Part shown: positions 28,845-38,795 of the stretch, piece after piece
How the letters are laid out: each line of letters opens with the position of its first letter
How positions within the stretch are numbered: the stretch's first letter is position 1
Assembly: GCA_018433835.1 (NCBI GenBank)
Contig: JAHDQM010000011.1
Location: 99,061-163,060, forward strand
DNA length: 64,000 nt
Source of the DNA: Methanoculleus sp.
Lineage (GTDB): Archaea > Halobacteriota > Methanomicrobia > Methanomicrobiales > Methanoculleaceae
Direction of reading: 5' to 3'
Made by a program: the position numbers and the translations under genes
Notes under the pieces: model-generated
The model's input: only the letters and a program-made list of their open reading frames with translations
What the model was told of the DNA's origin: nothing
Databases searched by the model: none

Positions 28845-29087
28845 TCCCTCATCCCACACGAACACAGTCTCTTCAGCCTTATCCCGGTAATAGCCTTCAT
28901 CCTTCTCGACCTGCGCACCAAAAACATCAACGTGTACGCACACCTCGGGGGGTTCGCGCTCGGGCTGCTCGTGCCGTCGCTGATCGCGATGGAAATGACA
29001 ACCAACACAAAAGGGGAGAAGGTAGCGGCGGCGGTGATGCTTGGTTTGACGATACTACTGCCGAGCGTGGGGTGGATCGTCGTATGA
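28845..29087 (+). pseudogene. Rhomboid-family protease fragment (C-terminal)
   Basis: Open plus-strand frame without a start codon, ending in TGA at 29085-29087. It reads SLIPVIAFILLDLRTKNINV, then YAHLGGFALGLLVPSL and a last hydrophobic helix. HLGGFxxG is the rhomboid catalytic-His helix; the GxSG serine helix and everything upstream are missing. The fragment begins where the dispersed repeat ends, so the gene was probably cut by that element. Confidence 0.6.
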
Positions 29088-29117
29088 AGGCGGGTTACAG
29101 TCCGTGCTTCAGCCGCC

Positions 29118-31577
29118 CTACCCGGCAATCCCGAGCGTAAACCGGAACGTCGCCCCCTCCCCGGGGTGGCCCGGTATGCGGTCCTCGACCCATACCCGTC
29201 CCCCGTACCGCTCGGCGAGGATCTGCACGAGATACAGCCCGAGCCCTTCGCCGACGCCCCGTTTCTGCTCTTCGTAGCGGTGGAAGATCGCGTCCTTTTC
29301 ATCGTCCGGGACCCCGGGACCGGTGTCCGCGACCGTTACCACGACGGACCCGTCCTCTTCCTCCGTCCGGACGGCGACTACGACTTCGGGACCGCCGAAC
29401 CTGACGGCGTTGCCGATAAGATTGTTGAAGACCACGGAGAGCAGATCGTCCGCCATGACCCGGTACGGTGTCCCTTCGTAGTGGAAGGTGCCGCCCGGGA
29501 AGGCCTCGATCGCCCTCCGGATGACCGCGTCGAGGTCCATCGGTTTGAGCTCCGGGGACGCCTGATGAATCAGGCGGATGGTGGAGACGGTGCGCAGGAT
29601 CTCGATGCTCTTTCTGATGCTGCGCTGCAACTGCTCCGCGTACCGGGCCTCCTCTCCCTCCAGGGACTCGATGAGGAGGTCGGCGTAGAGGTTCGCGACG
29701 TTCTCGGTGTTGCCGATGTCGTGGGTGAGGATATCGAGGTAGAGGTTCGCCTCACGGTTTGAGGCTTCCAGTTGCCGGTGCAGACGGATGAGGTCGTCGG
29801 TGTGGCGCCGGAGCGCCTCCTCCACCCGTTTTTGGTCGGCAATGTCGCGGACGATGCAAAGAACCTCCCGGTCGTTCAACGCCAGCAGACGTGCCTCAAA
29901 CTGCCTGATTCCCGACGGCACCGCGAGCTCGTACTCTACACGCTGGAGCTCCCGGGTATCGATCGCTCTGCGGATCATCTGCAGGATGGCGTCCAGGGAT
30001 TCCGGGGAAAACCCTGCATCGCGAATGTTTTTACCGATGATCTCATCGGGGGGAAGCGCGAGCAGACGTACATCCGGTACCTGAAAGTCCCGGTATTCCC
30101 CCTCACGGGAAAGGACGAACATCAGGTCGGGGATGGCACCGAGAAGGACGGCGCTGCGGTGCTCTGCTTCCCGGATTCTCTCCTCCGCCCGTTTTCGGTC
30201 AGTGATGTCCCGGAACACAACCACCGTCGACGGCAGCCCCTGGTAGAGTATGGGCGCACCGGTGATCTCGACCCAGATGACCCTGCCGTCGAAGGTCAGG
30301 AGCTCCTGTTCGGAGAGCGGGGTGCTCGTGCCTTCCTGCTGCATCCGGCGGACCCGTTCGGCAACGAGATCGCGGTCCTCGGGGTGTATGAACCGATCGA
30401 GCGGTTTGCCCACGAGATCTTCGGGGCTTTTCCCACCCGCAATCCAGACGCAGGCAGGATTCACGTAGACGATGATGTTGTCCCGGTGTACGACGACGGC
30501 ATCCGGCATGAGCTCGACGAGGGAGCGGTAGCGCTCCTCGCTCTCCTTTTGTGCCCTTTCCGCCCGGCTGCGTGCAGCCCGTTCCCGCAGGGACGTGATG
30601 CCGAACGCCAGATCGTCGGCCAGCTCCATCAGCAGGCGTACCTCTTCGGCGTGAAAGGCATCCGGCACCGAGGCATAGATGCTCAGTGCGCCGAACACCC
30701 GGCCGCCGCCCCGCAGGGGCAACGCAATAGCCGACATATAGCCGCGCCGAACCACCTCCTCCCGCCAGGGGGCGAAGCCGGGGTCGGTTCGGATGTCTTT
30801 CGCGACACGGGGTTGGCCCGAACGGATGGCCGTGCCGGTCGGCACGCGGCCGCGTTCGGTATCAGCCCAGGTGATGCCGAGGGTTTCCAGGAACCCGGCC
30901 TCAGAACCCGCCTGAGCCGCCGGACGCACCGTACGAGCGGCGTCCTGTTCGGCAGAACCGATCCACGCCAGGGGGTAGCCGCCCACGTCTGTGATGATGC
31001 GGCAGATCTCCTGCAGAAGCGCCTGCTCTTCCGTGGCCCGCACGACAGTCTGGTTACACTCGCTGAGGGTGTTGAGCGTGCGGTTGACCCGGGCCAGCTC
31101 CGCGGTACGCTCCTCCACCCGCCGTTCCAACTCGGCGCGGGCTTTTTGCAGCGCCTCCTCCGCCCGCTTGCGCTTGGTTACGTCGAGCACGATCCCCTGG
31201 TAGTGGGTGACGGTGCCGTTTTGATCGCGGCGAATCCAGGTCCGATCGTCAAGCCAGCGAACTTCGCCGGATGCCGTGAGAATCCGGTACTCGTGAACGA
31301 ACTCGTCGCGCCCTTCGCGGCTGTACCGGGAAACCTCCGCCGTTACTCGTTCCAGGTCCCCGGGGTGGATGATCCGGGCGTAGAAAATGCGCCCCGATGT
31401 GAAATCTGCCGGCGTATAGCCGAACTGGCGGACGTTGTCGGATACGAATTCGACCGGCCATCCCTCCGCCGCACGCCAGAGAAACGCAACGGCCGGACTC
31501 CGGTTGACGATATTCTTCAGCTCCTCCAGTACCCTCCCCGGCTCCTCTTTTGTTCGCTTGCGCCCGGTTACATTCAT
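29118..31577 (-). CDS. PAS/GAF multi-sensor histidine kinase
   Basis: About 819 residues from the Met at 31577 (MNVTGRKRTKEE); the frame is open to an ATG at 31706, but the extra 43 codons read like the tail of a lost PAS domain. Order: PAS (PVEFVSDNVRQFGYTPADF), coiled coil, GAF (EICRIITDVGGYPLAWIG), two more PAS domains, then a methanogen-type kinase core with H-box ILTHDIGNTENVANLYADL and HATPase motifs NLIGNAVRFGG, DTGPGVPDDEK and GEGLGLYLV. No membrane segments, so it senses cytoplasmic signals. No receiver gene adjacent. Confidence 0.9.
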   Translation of the reverse strand: MNVTGRKRTKEEPGRVLEELKNIVNRSPAVAFLWRAAEGWPVEFVSDNVRQFGYTPADFTSGRIFYARIIHPGDLERVTAEVSRYSREGRDEFVHEYRILTASGEVRWLDDRTWIRRDQNGTVTHYQGIVLDVTKRKRAEEALQKARAELERRVEERTAELARVNRTLNTLSECNQTVVRATEEQALLQEICRIITDVGGYPLAWIGSAEQDAARTVRPAAQAGSEAGFLETLGITWADTERGRVPTGTAIRSGQPRVAKDIRTDPGFAPWREEVVRRGYMSAIALPLRGGGRVFGALSIYASVPDAFHAEEVRLLMELADDLAFGITSLRERAARSRAERAQKESEERYRSLVELMPDAVVVHRDNIIVYVNPACVWIAGGKSPEDLVGKPLDRFIHPEDRDLVAERVRRMQQEGTSTPLSEQELLTFDGRVIWVEITGAPILYQGLPSTVVVFRDITDRKRAEERIREAEHRSAVLLGAIPDLMFVLSREGEYRDFQVPDVRLLALPPDEIIGKNIRDAGFSPESLDAILQMIRRAIDTRELQRVEYELAVPSGIRQFEARLLALNDREVLCIVRDIADQKRVEEALRRHTDDLIRLHRQLEASNREANLYLDILTHDIGNTENVANLYADLLIESLEGEEARYAEQLQRSIRKSIEILRTVSTIRLIHQASPELKPMDLDAVIRRAIEAFPGGTFHYEGTPYRVMADDLLSVVFNNLIGNAVRFGGPEVVVAVRTEEEDGSVVVTVADTGPGVPDDEKDAIFHRYEEQKRGVGEGLGLYLVQILAERYGGRVWVEDRIPGHPGEGATFRFTLGIAG

Positions 31578-31936
31578 TGCCACACCAGCGATGGTCGGGA
31601 CCACCGGGTTCTCGTGCGCTCGTTTCCTACCATCCGGTATCCTCTTGTATTCCCTGCGGGGGATTTCGTCCTCTCCCCGGTCTTCGGGAGGAGGGCATGT
31701 GCCCATGAGTATTCCGTCCCCCGGTAATCAAGCGTTTCGTCCATCCATCGATCGGCCTCCCCGGGGGCTTTGCGCCCACCGGAGCCTTCAACCGCATGTT
31801 GCCGTTTGCAGTCCTGGCGAACGCTCATCTTCATGCTGCCGGTCTCAACCCCGGGACACTTCGTTTCGGATAATCGAAAAATATTTCCTTCATACAATAA
31901 CGATAACCCCGCACACATACCCGGGACCGGAGGGGC

Positions 31937-32431
31937 CTACCTCCCCCCCGCCCCGGAGGCCGCCCGCTCCGTCAGCCACGAGTAAAACTTCCGGTGCCAG
32001 AACGGCACGTCGACCGGACGGGAGAGCGACTGCCAGGTCGCCCACATGAGCCGTTCGGATACGCTCTGCCACTCGCCCGCCCGCCGGGCCATATCGTCCG
32101 CCGGCTGCCCGATCGCGTGCAGGATCTCGTGCCAGATGCGGAGGACCAGCGCCTCGTCATCCCTGTCCTCGCGCGTGACCCGGATGCTTGCCCGGTTCTG
32201 CATCCCGCCCCCGAGCGCCCGGGCGGGGATCGCGTCGTCGAAGACGTAGACGGCCCGTTCCGGGACCGGGAACGGGAAGCCTTTCCACATCGGGTCCTTC
32301 TGGTCGAAGTAGCGGACCTCAGGGGTGCCGGTCCGGACCGTAAACTCGAAGTACGGCGGGACGAGCCCCAGGTGCGGCTCAAGCCTCCGCCGCAGTTCTT
32401 CGGTCTTGAAGAAGAGGTCAAAGTGAGGCAT
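31937..32431 (-). CDS. Hypothetical protein with HExxH-type motif
   Basis: About 164 residues from MPHFDLFFKTEELRRRL; an in-frame ATG lies 36 bases earlier. The segment LRIWHEILHAIG contains HEILH, a zinc-metallopeptidase-type HExxH, but no third ligand is obvious. The upstream part (YFEFTVRTGTPEVRYFDQ) has no recognised family. No signal peptide. It could be a small metalloprotease-like protein; confidence in catalysis is low. Confidence 0.6.
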   Translation of the reverse strand: MPHFDLFFKTEELRRRLEPHLGLVPPYFEFTVRTGTPEVRYFDQKDPMWKGFPFPVPERAVYVFDDAIPARALGGGMQNRASIRVTREDRDDEALVLRIWHEILHAIGQPADDMARRAGEWQSVSERLMWATWQSLSRPVDVPFWHRKFYSWLTERAASGAGGR

Positions 32432-32562
32432 AGGGGGCCGGCATTGGCGCAGGTGATGATAAACCATGGGGTCCGCCGGAAGTGCCGCTCCCCCACGGGA
32501 GCAGGGCCGACGCGGGTCCCTCCTCCCGTACCCGGGCGTGACTCCCCGCGCGCCCGGAGTGG

Positions 32563-32895
32563 TTATCCAGGGTTCCCGCCCTGCAGAGGCCCCTCCATGA
32601 GTACCTCCTGCCGCTCGTCGATCCAGGCCCGGGTCCAGGCCCGGAGATCGTTGATGTTGGCGGACCCCTGCCGGCTGCGCATCGCCCGCAGGTGGTCCTC
32701 AAGTTCGTCGGCCATCGAAAAGATCAGCGCTTCGGACGCCTCTTCCGGTAACGGCCCCTCCGCCCGCAGGCGGGCAGCTCCCAGGTCAAGAAAGTGCTGC
32801 AACTCGCCTGTTGCCTCGAGGATCGTGGTGAGATCCAGTCTGACAGTAGGCCCCATGAAGAGGGGATTGTCGCACCCGGTAATAATCTCATCCAT
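32563..32895 (-). CDS. Hypothetical helical protein
   Basis: 110 residues from MDEIITGCDNPLF; the longer frame to 33132 is Arg/Pro-rich and probably not translated. Sequence is helical and acidic (LTTILEATGELQHFLDLG, ASEALIFSMADELEDHLRAM). No family recognised. It lies upstream of the HEILH gene on the same strand, separated by about 130 bases. Confidence 0.5.
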   Translation of the reverse strand: MDEIITGCDNPLFMGPTVRLDLTTILEATGELQHFLDLGAARLRAEGPLPEEASEALIFSMADELEDHLRAMRSRQGSANINDLRAWTRAWIDERQEVLMEGPLQGGNPG

Positions 32896-33215
32896 TTGGT
32901 TCAGGGCACATAAAAGGCGCCTCAAGCAGGATAAAAGCCGCTTTAGCGCCAATCCGGCCAGGGGGCACACCTGCTCGGCGGTCGGGCGCCGGGAGAGCGG
33001 ACCTGCGTCGAGTCCGGTAACCGGGAAGGAACCCCGAACCTGTGGCAGGTCGGCCCTCATCGCCATGCTCATCTCCGCCGCCGCAAAGGAGAGGATGGGG
33101 GGGCAGCCGTAGCGGACGGTTCCGCCCTGCACCAGACATTTATACCTTGGAACCCATGACGTCGACTGTCCGTCCCGGCAGGCCGGGGCGCGACGCGGAG
33201 AGGGTGGTCCATACC

Positions 33216-33476
33216 ATGCAGTTCATGAGTATCTTTACCTGGGAGCCCGGGAGGACCGGGGAAGTGATGGAGATGCGGGCCGTGGAGAAGACCCCGGACG
33301 GGATGATCGTGATCAACGAGTGGATCGATCTCGGCAGCAACACGGTCTTCCGGCTGGTCGAGGTGGAAAACCCCGTAGCGCTCCTGAAAGCCGGCTACCC
33401 CTGGGGCGACCTCGGCTACACGGAGATGCACCCGGTCATGGAAGCAAAAGAGGCGCTGAAGCATCTCGGTGGATAG
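33216..33476 (+). CDS. Small DUF3303-like protein
   Basis: 86 residues: MQFMSIFTWEPGRTGEVMEM and INEWIDLGSNTVFRLVEVEN match the short ferredoxin-like fold of DUF3303 proteins common in methanogens. The Met at 33216 is chosen because GAGGGTGG lies just upstream and a TATA-like TTTATA (33140-33145) is ~75 bases upstream. An alternative ATG at 33156 would add 20 residues. Function unknown; related to dimeric alpha-beta barrel proteins. Confidence 0.72.
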   Translation: MQFMSIFTWEPGRTGEVMEMRAVEKTPDGMIVINEWIDLGSNTVFRLVEVENPVALLKAGYPWGDLGYTEMHPVMEAKEALKHLGG

Positions 33477-33606
33477 GGAAGGGGCCCTTACGCCCCTTCC
33501 TGCAGGCGCCCCGGCCGGTTCCGGGCTCACAGACGGCAGACTTCACGGCAGGTGCGGTCCACCAGCGGTACCGGGAACAGAACGGAACGTACCACGATAC
33601 TACCGG

Positions 33607-36600
33607 TCACGAATCCCGGGGTTCCCCGGCGAGAAGGCGGCGCACCTCCTCTTCGGTATAGCCGGACGCTTTCCCGGTCAGCGTCTCGATATCGACGCGG
33701 ATCGCGGTCACTGCACGGAGCGCGGCCTCGGGGTACGACCATGCTCCAGGACCGGCGTATTTCCCCATGAACAGGTCGAGGACCCGGCTTTTTTCTGCGA
33801 GATCCGTAACGAACGACACGGCCCCGGTGCCGATGACGGAGATATACCGCGCCGAAAAGTCGCAGGTTCTCTCTCCCCGCACGAGCGCCACGCCGGTCTC
33901 GGCCTCGAAGCAGACCCGGTTGTTCCGCCCCAGGATCTCGATCTTCCTCCCCTCGCCTGCGGAATGGAGGTAGAGGCACCCGGCGGAGTAGACGAAGTTC
34001 ATCGGCACCACGTAAGGCACGTCTCCGTCGACAAGGCCGATCCGGCAGACGAACGCCTCCTCGAGAACTGCGGAAAGCAGCGTTGAGTCGGCGATCTCCT
34101 TATCCCGCCGTCTCATTGCGGAAGATGTTGGGTGCAAAGCCTCATCAGTCCTCTGCATGCTCGAATCTGCGGCTGTACCCCTCCGATCTCCATGCCCGGC
34201 ATCATCATCCGCGTTCGTGCGGTAGGCACCTTTAGGTACCGTCATCTCAAACCGTGCACCTCCGCCCGGTTCACCGGTCTCCTGAATGGTGATCCCCGTG
34301 ATGGACAGGATCTCACGTACCAGGTATAATCCGTACCCGGTATGCTTTCCATAGCCCCGCCTGAACAGATACTTCTTTGACGCCGGATCGATCCCGACAC
34401 CGTCGTCCTCGCAGATCAACTTCAACCCGTCTTCCGACTCTTTGCTCAAAAAGCGAACCGTGCTCACGGTTTCCCCGTGCCGCACCGCATTCTCCAGGAG
34501 GTTGTAAAAGACCTTGAGTATGAGCGGGTCGGCATAGATCTCGACGGCACCGGTATCGACACGAAGACGATACGGACATGCGGCAAGCTGGTCCTTTGCA
34601 CGAACGATCACGTCCGACACGTTCTGCCACCGGGGAGACTGCACGCCGATGTCCTGGTACTCCCGGGTAAACTCAACCTGGCGCGTGAGTCGCTCCGTGG
34701 CATATGCTGCTTTGCGAACGAACTCGATCGTCTCCGCATCGGTAGAACCTTCTTCAACGACCTGCAGGAGCATGGCGAGGACGGTTGTCTGGTTGAGTAT
34801 ATCGTGGCGGGTAACGCTGTTGAGGATGTTGAGTTTTTTATTGGCAAGCAGAACGCCGTCCTCCGCCCTCCTGCGCTCGGTGATGTCCTCGGCCGAGCAG
34901 ACGACATACTCCACGGTCCCGTCGGGACGGAGTTTGGGGGATTTCAGGATGGAAAGCAGACGCCGCTCGCCCGACGTGTTGACCAGCCACTCCTCGTTGC
35001 GGACCGGTCCGGCGCCGGAAAAAGCCTCGGCATTGCCGCGACGGCTGACGTTCACGACGTCTTCCGGGAAGATCTCGTACATATCCTTAAGGGCGATCTC
35101 TCTCTGGTGCAAACCGATAAATTCGGCATGCGCCCTGTTGACTGCCCCGTAGGTGTGCTCGTCGGTCAGGTACCAGATCTGCGTCTGTATGTTGTCCAGC
35201 AGGATAGACCGCTCCTCAACCGACCTCTTCAACGCCTTTTCGGCGCGTTTCTGCTCGGTGATATTGATCATCACCGTCAGGTAGAACCGCTCTCCCGGGC
35301 TGCTGATCAGATCTCCCGATAACATGCCGTCGAGAATCTCCCCGCTCTTGCACCGGACCTGGGTCAGATAATCCAAAATCCGCCCACCTGTCCGCAGTCC
35401 CTCCTCCATCGCCGCCGCCTGCTCCGGGTGAAGGTACAGACCTATCTCGATCGGGGTTTTGCCGATAACGTCGCCGCGGGAGTAGCCGAGAACCTTCAGG
35501 AATGCATCGTTCACATCGGAGAAACGCCACTCCGGAACGGTCGAGAGCGCCATCGGGGCGGGATTGCTCCGGAAAAGGCGTTCAAAAAGCTGCTTCGCCT
35601 CGAACTCCGCGCTCATGTCCTTCGAGATACCGAAAATACAGTCCCTGCCGTTCCAATGGCCGGACCAGATACGTGTCTCTACCGGGATGACGGCACCGCT
35701 CTTCGTTACCACCGGCAGGGGACAGGCGCTTTGCTCGCCACGGAGCATCGCGGAAAACCTCGCTTCGGCTTCCGTGCGCAGATCCGCCGGGTGCAGGTCG
35801 ATCACGCGCATCCGGGCGAGTTCTTCCAGAGTATAGCCCAGTTTATCCTCGGTGGCCTTATTGCAGAATAAGATCCGCCCCTCCGGGGTGATTGCCATGA
35901 TCATATCGGAGATGGTCTCAAAGAAAGCACGGAAGTTTGCAATACTCTCGTTAAGGGCCTCCTGCGTCCGCGTGCGCTCGGTGATGTCGACGTTTACGCC
36001 CACCCACCGGAGAGGCTTCCCCGTCGAGTCTTTTACAAGACCTCCGCGGGAAAATATCCGCCGCCACGACCCGTCTTTATGGCGCAGGCGGTAAACAATC
36101 TCGTAAGCCGCCGTCCTTCCCGCAAGGTAGTCGTCCATTGCTTCCTGGATACGTGTGCTGTCGTCAGGATGCCACAGTTTCCTCCAGCCGGCATATGTGT
36201 TCTCTATCTTCTCATATTCCTCATAGCCGAGCATCTTCTTCCATTGCGGCGAGTACACAATCCGATCGTTCACGAGGTCCCAGTCCCACATACCGGCCCC
36301 GGTGCCCTCCAGAGCAAGGTGGAAGCGCCGTTCAATCTCACGAAAGTCCTCTCCGCCCTCATCGGGCTGAAACGCATCGCGGCCGATGCCGATGAGCACC
36401 TCACAGAAGTCCCGGATACCCGGCACGAGCGTCATCTCAAATTCGACCGGTGTGCCGTCCCCTGCCGCAACCCGGACCCTGCGACCGGTCTGCTGCGCTT
36501 CAATCGCACGGGCGGCCGCCGTATTCACCGCACCTCCGGCAGTTACGCGGTTGAGAGCGATGCTAAGTTCTCTTCCGACGGCAACGAGGACCGCCCTCTC

Positions 36601-37836
36601 CGGATAGGGAAACGTTTTTCGCCGGACGCTGGCAACGACCAGTGCACCGATGATGCTTCCGCCTGCAATCAGGGGGACGCTTGCGAACGAACCAAACCCG
36701 AACACTTCGGCATCTTCCGGAGAGACCCGGGCCAGACTGTCGGAGATATACGGTTCGCCCCGTGCGAATAAAGCATCAAAGGGCGGAACATCGGACGGAA
36801 CGGTACGAATTCGTTCGAAAAACGGTTCCGGAACATTTTGGGCGTGGATAAGCGCTGCCGTGTTCGTATCCCGGTCGGCAAGGTAGATGCCGCCGGCATC
36901 GCAGTCAAGCAGGCGGAGCGTGGCATCCAGAAACGACTCCAGGAGTTTCGTCATATCGGCGGCCGAGTTCGCCGTCGCGACAATCTCGTTAAAGATGACG
37001 AAACTGCGCGATTGCCGGGCATTCTCTTCTTCCGCCTGCTTGCGTTCGGTGATATCGTCGAGGAGGACAAGCAAGGCGAACCGGTCCCTCCACAGGATGC
37101 GGGTGGCATGCAGAGAGGCCCAGCGGATCTTCCCATCCGAACCGACGATCCGGAATTCAGGTGGATCCGGTGCATCCTCCCCGGAAAGTTTCTTCGCGCA
37201 GCGGTTCATGACAGGCGTCCGATCGTCGGGATGCAGATAGTCGGAGAAGTGCGTGCCGATCAGGTCGTCGTGAGGTATCCCGGTGATGGCGGATAAGCGG
37301 GGGTTTGAGAACTGAATTCGATCGTCCTGTACGATCAGGATCCCTTCGTTTGCACTCTCCACAAGAAGGCGGTAATTCTCTTCCTTCCGGCGGAGAGCCG
37401 TTTCTGCCCGTCTGTAGTTGACCGCCTGCCTGATCTTGCGCGAGAGTTCCAGAAACTGCGACTTCGGTTCTCCTCCCTTCTGGACATAAAAGTCCGCGCC
37501 GCTCGCGAATGCCTGGATGACCACCTCCTCGCGCCCCTTGCCGGTGAATATGATAAAAGGCGTTCGATCGCCGGAACTTCGGAGTTCCTTAAGAAACTGG
37601 ATCCCGTCCATTTCCGGCATCTGATAATCGGAGATGATTGCGCTGTAGGTCGCGGCTTTTACTCTTTCCAGTGCAACAACTGCCGAATCCACTGTATCGA
37701 CGGAAAAATTTCCCATCTTTTCAAGGAACAGTTTGGCAAGATCGAGAAGCAGGGGCTCATCATCGACATAGAGGATAGAGAGGACAGGAGGACCATCCCG
37801 GAGAACCATACTCAAGGATTTAAGATAACATGCCAA
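33607..37836 (-). CDS. Giant receiver-PAS-GAF histidine kinase fused to a pyridoxamine-oxidase-like domain
   Basis: 1409 residues. Order: receiver (YVDDEPLLLDLAKLFLEKMG, acceptor in IISDYQMPEMDG), PAS, GAF (about 280-420), then four PAS domains (about 490-990), kinase H-box SVTRHDILNQTTVLAMLLQV, HATPase with NLLENAVRHGE and GYGLYLVREIL. After a linker, residues 1241-1409 form an FMN-binding split-barrel domain of the pyridoxamine 5'-phosphate oxidase/NimA type (FVCRIGLVDGDVPYVVPMNF). Fusion of this domain to a kinase is unusual. Met1241 (34116) could be the former start of a separate gene. Confidence 0.88.
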   Translation of the reverse strand: MACYLKSLSMVLRDGPPVLSILYVDDEPLLLDLAKLFLEKMGNFSVDTVDSAVVALERVKAATYSAIISDYQMPEMDGIQFLKELRSSGDRTPFIIFTGKGREEVVIQAFASGADFYVQKGGEPKSQFLELSRKIRQAVNYRRAETALRRKEENYRLLVESANEGILIVQDDRIQFSNPRLSAITGIPHDDLIGTHFSDYLHPDDRTPVMNRCAKKLSGEDAPDPPEFRIVGSDGKIRWASLHATRILWRDRFALLVLLDDITERKQAEEENARQSRSFVIFNEIVATANSAADMTKLLESFLDATLRLLDCDAGGIYLADRDTNTAALIHAQNVPEPFFERIRTVPSDVPPFDALFARGEPYISDSLARVSPEDAEVFGFGSFASVPLIAGGSIIGALVVASVRRKTFPYPERAVLVAVGRELSIALNRVTAGGAVNTAAARAIEAQQTGRRVRVAAGDGTPVEFEMTLVPGIRDFCEVLIGIGRDAFQPDEGGEDFREIERRFHLALEGTGAGMWDWDLVNDRIVYSPQWKKMLGYEEYEKIENTYAGWRKLWHPDDSTRIQEAMDDYLAGRTAAYEIVYRLRHKDGSWRRIFSRGGLVKDSTGKPLRWVGVNVDITERTRTQEALNESIANFRAFFETISDMIMAITPEGRILFCNKATEDKLGYTLEELARMRVIDLHPADLRTEAEARFSAMLRGEQSACPLPVVTKSGAVIPVETRIWSGHWNGRDCIFGISKDMSAEFEAKQLFERLFRSNPAPMALSTVPEWRFSDVNDAFLKVLGYSRGDVIGKTPIEIGLYLHPEQAAAMEEGLRTGGRILDYLTQVRCKSGEILDGMLSGDLISSPGERFYLTVMINITEQKRAEKALKRSVEERSILLDNIQTQIWYLTDEHTYGAVNRAHAEFIGLHQREIALKDMYEIFPEDVVNVSRRGNAEAFSGAGPVRNEEWLVNTSGERRLLSILKSPKLRPDGTVEYVVCSAEDITERRRAEDGVLLANKKLNILNSVTRHDILNQTTVLAMLLQVVEEGSTDAETIEFVRKAAYATERLTRQVEFTREYQDIGVQSPRWQNVSDVIVRAKDQLAACPYRLRVDTGAVEIYADPLILKVFYNLLENAVRHGETVSTVRFLSKESEDGLKLICEDDGVGIDPASKKYLFRRGYGKHTGYGLYLVREILSITGITIQETGEPGGGARFEMTVPKGAYRTNADDDAGHGDRRGTAADSSMQRTDEALHPTSSAMRRRDKEIADSTLLSAVLEEAFVCRIGLVDGDVPYVVPMNFVYSAGCLYLHSAGEGRKIEILGRNNRVCFEAETGVALVRGERTCDFSARYISVIGTGAVSFVTDLAEKSRVLDLFMGKYAGPGAWSYPEAALRAVTAIRVDIETLTGKASGYTEEEVRRLLAGEPRDS

Positions 37837-38084
37837 TAAATATGATCTTAATAGACGACATGTTTCCGGCGTTTTTTTCGGTGAATTCCCACCGAAATTC
37901 GAAGAAAACCAGTAAAACCATCAACATCTCTTATTTCTATCTCCGGCGAACCCCGGTCCGGGCAGGGATGGGCATCAAACTGCACCCGGGAACGCCCGTA
38001 AGTTATTGTCTCCAGGGAACGCCGGGTTTTTCCGGGAGGGGAGCATGGGTTGCAGGGTAACGATCCGGCAGATCGTGCATCCGG

Positions 38085-38489
38085 CTACAGCATACCCTGC
38101 TGCCCCATCGCGACGAGCAGCATCGTCGCCGCTGCCGAGAGCGAGAAGATCGTCACCGCCCAGACGACCATAAAACCGACGATCGCGAGCGCGCTGGTCT
38201 CCCGATAGGGGACGAGGCCCTCGTTCATCCCTTTCGCCGTCCGATAAGCATCGTAGCCGCCCCAGAGCCAGACCGCCACGCCCGGGACAATCATGAGAAA
38301 GAGCCCGAAGAGACTTCCAAGCAGCACCAGGACGCCTTTCGTGAACTGCCCGTTGTAGGCCTGCCCGAGGCCGTTGAAGAGGAGCGAAAGTCCTGCGGCT
38401 ATCGCCGGATTCTTCTTCTCCCGGCGGGAGACCTCCGCCGCCATAAGAGCATCCCTGAGCGAGACTCGTTCTGCCGCATCGCCACGCAT
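38085..38489 (-). CDS. Small membrane protein, TM2-like
   Basis: 134 residues. A charged N-terminus (EVSRREKKNP) is followed by a TM2-domain-like pair of helices (AAGLSLLFNGLGQAYNGQFTKG, VLVLLGSLFGLFLMIVPG) with the usual WLWGGYDAYRTAKGMNE loop. A third helix lies at the C-terminus. Function unknown; such proteins are common in methanogens. Confidence 0.75.
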   Translation of the reverse strand: MRGDAAERVSLRDALMAAEVSRREKKNPAIAAGLSLLFNGLGQAYNGQFTKGVLVLLGSLFGLFLMIVPGVAVWLWGGYDAYRTAKGMNEGLVPYRETSALAIVGFMVVWAVTIFSLSAAATMLLVAMGQQGML

Positions 38490-38566
38490 GATTGTCAGGT
38501 ACGCCTGATAGGAGTATCAGTCTTTCCCGGGTTCCCGACAGAGGACATGTACCTGACCGACGGGCG

Positions 38567-38713
38567 TTACCGCTCGAACTCCTTCTCGATCCGCACGCGC
38601 CGCCCGAGCTTCGCCTCGTACCACTCCTGCTGCTTCAGGGCCTGCCTTATGCTCCGGATCCGGTGCCGGACCCGTGTCCCCGTCGCCGTATCGATCAGCA
38701 CCAGCCTCGGCAT
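38567..38713 (-). CDS. Small basic hypothetical protein, 48 residues
   Basis: Short gene beginning MPRLVLIDTATGTRVRHRIR and ending EKEFER. A ribosome site GGTGG lies 7-8 bases before the ATG. It reads as a short strand followed by an amphipathic helix with many Arg. No family recognised. It lies upstream of the TM2-like gene on the same strand, with about 78 bases between. Confidence 0.5.
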   Translation of the reverse strand: MPRLVLIDTATGTRVRHRIRSIRQALKQQEWYEAKLGRRVRIEKEFER

Positions 38714-38795
38714 CTCAATCCACCGTCGATGCATGGAGCTCGACTCCTGTGGTTACGAACGTTTCCATTCGGCGTCGCCCTTTTCCGTTCGCCCG

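Noticed and set aside
31574..31918. Separate gene upstream of the PAS kinase on the minus strand
   Set aside because: Overlaps the kinase frame, is Arg/Gly-rich and has no ribosome site. At most it holds out-of-frame remnants of a lost PAS domain.
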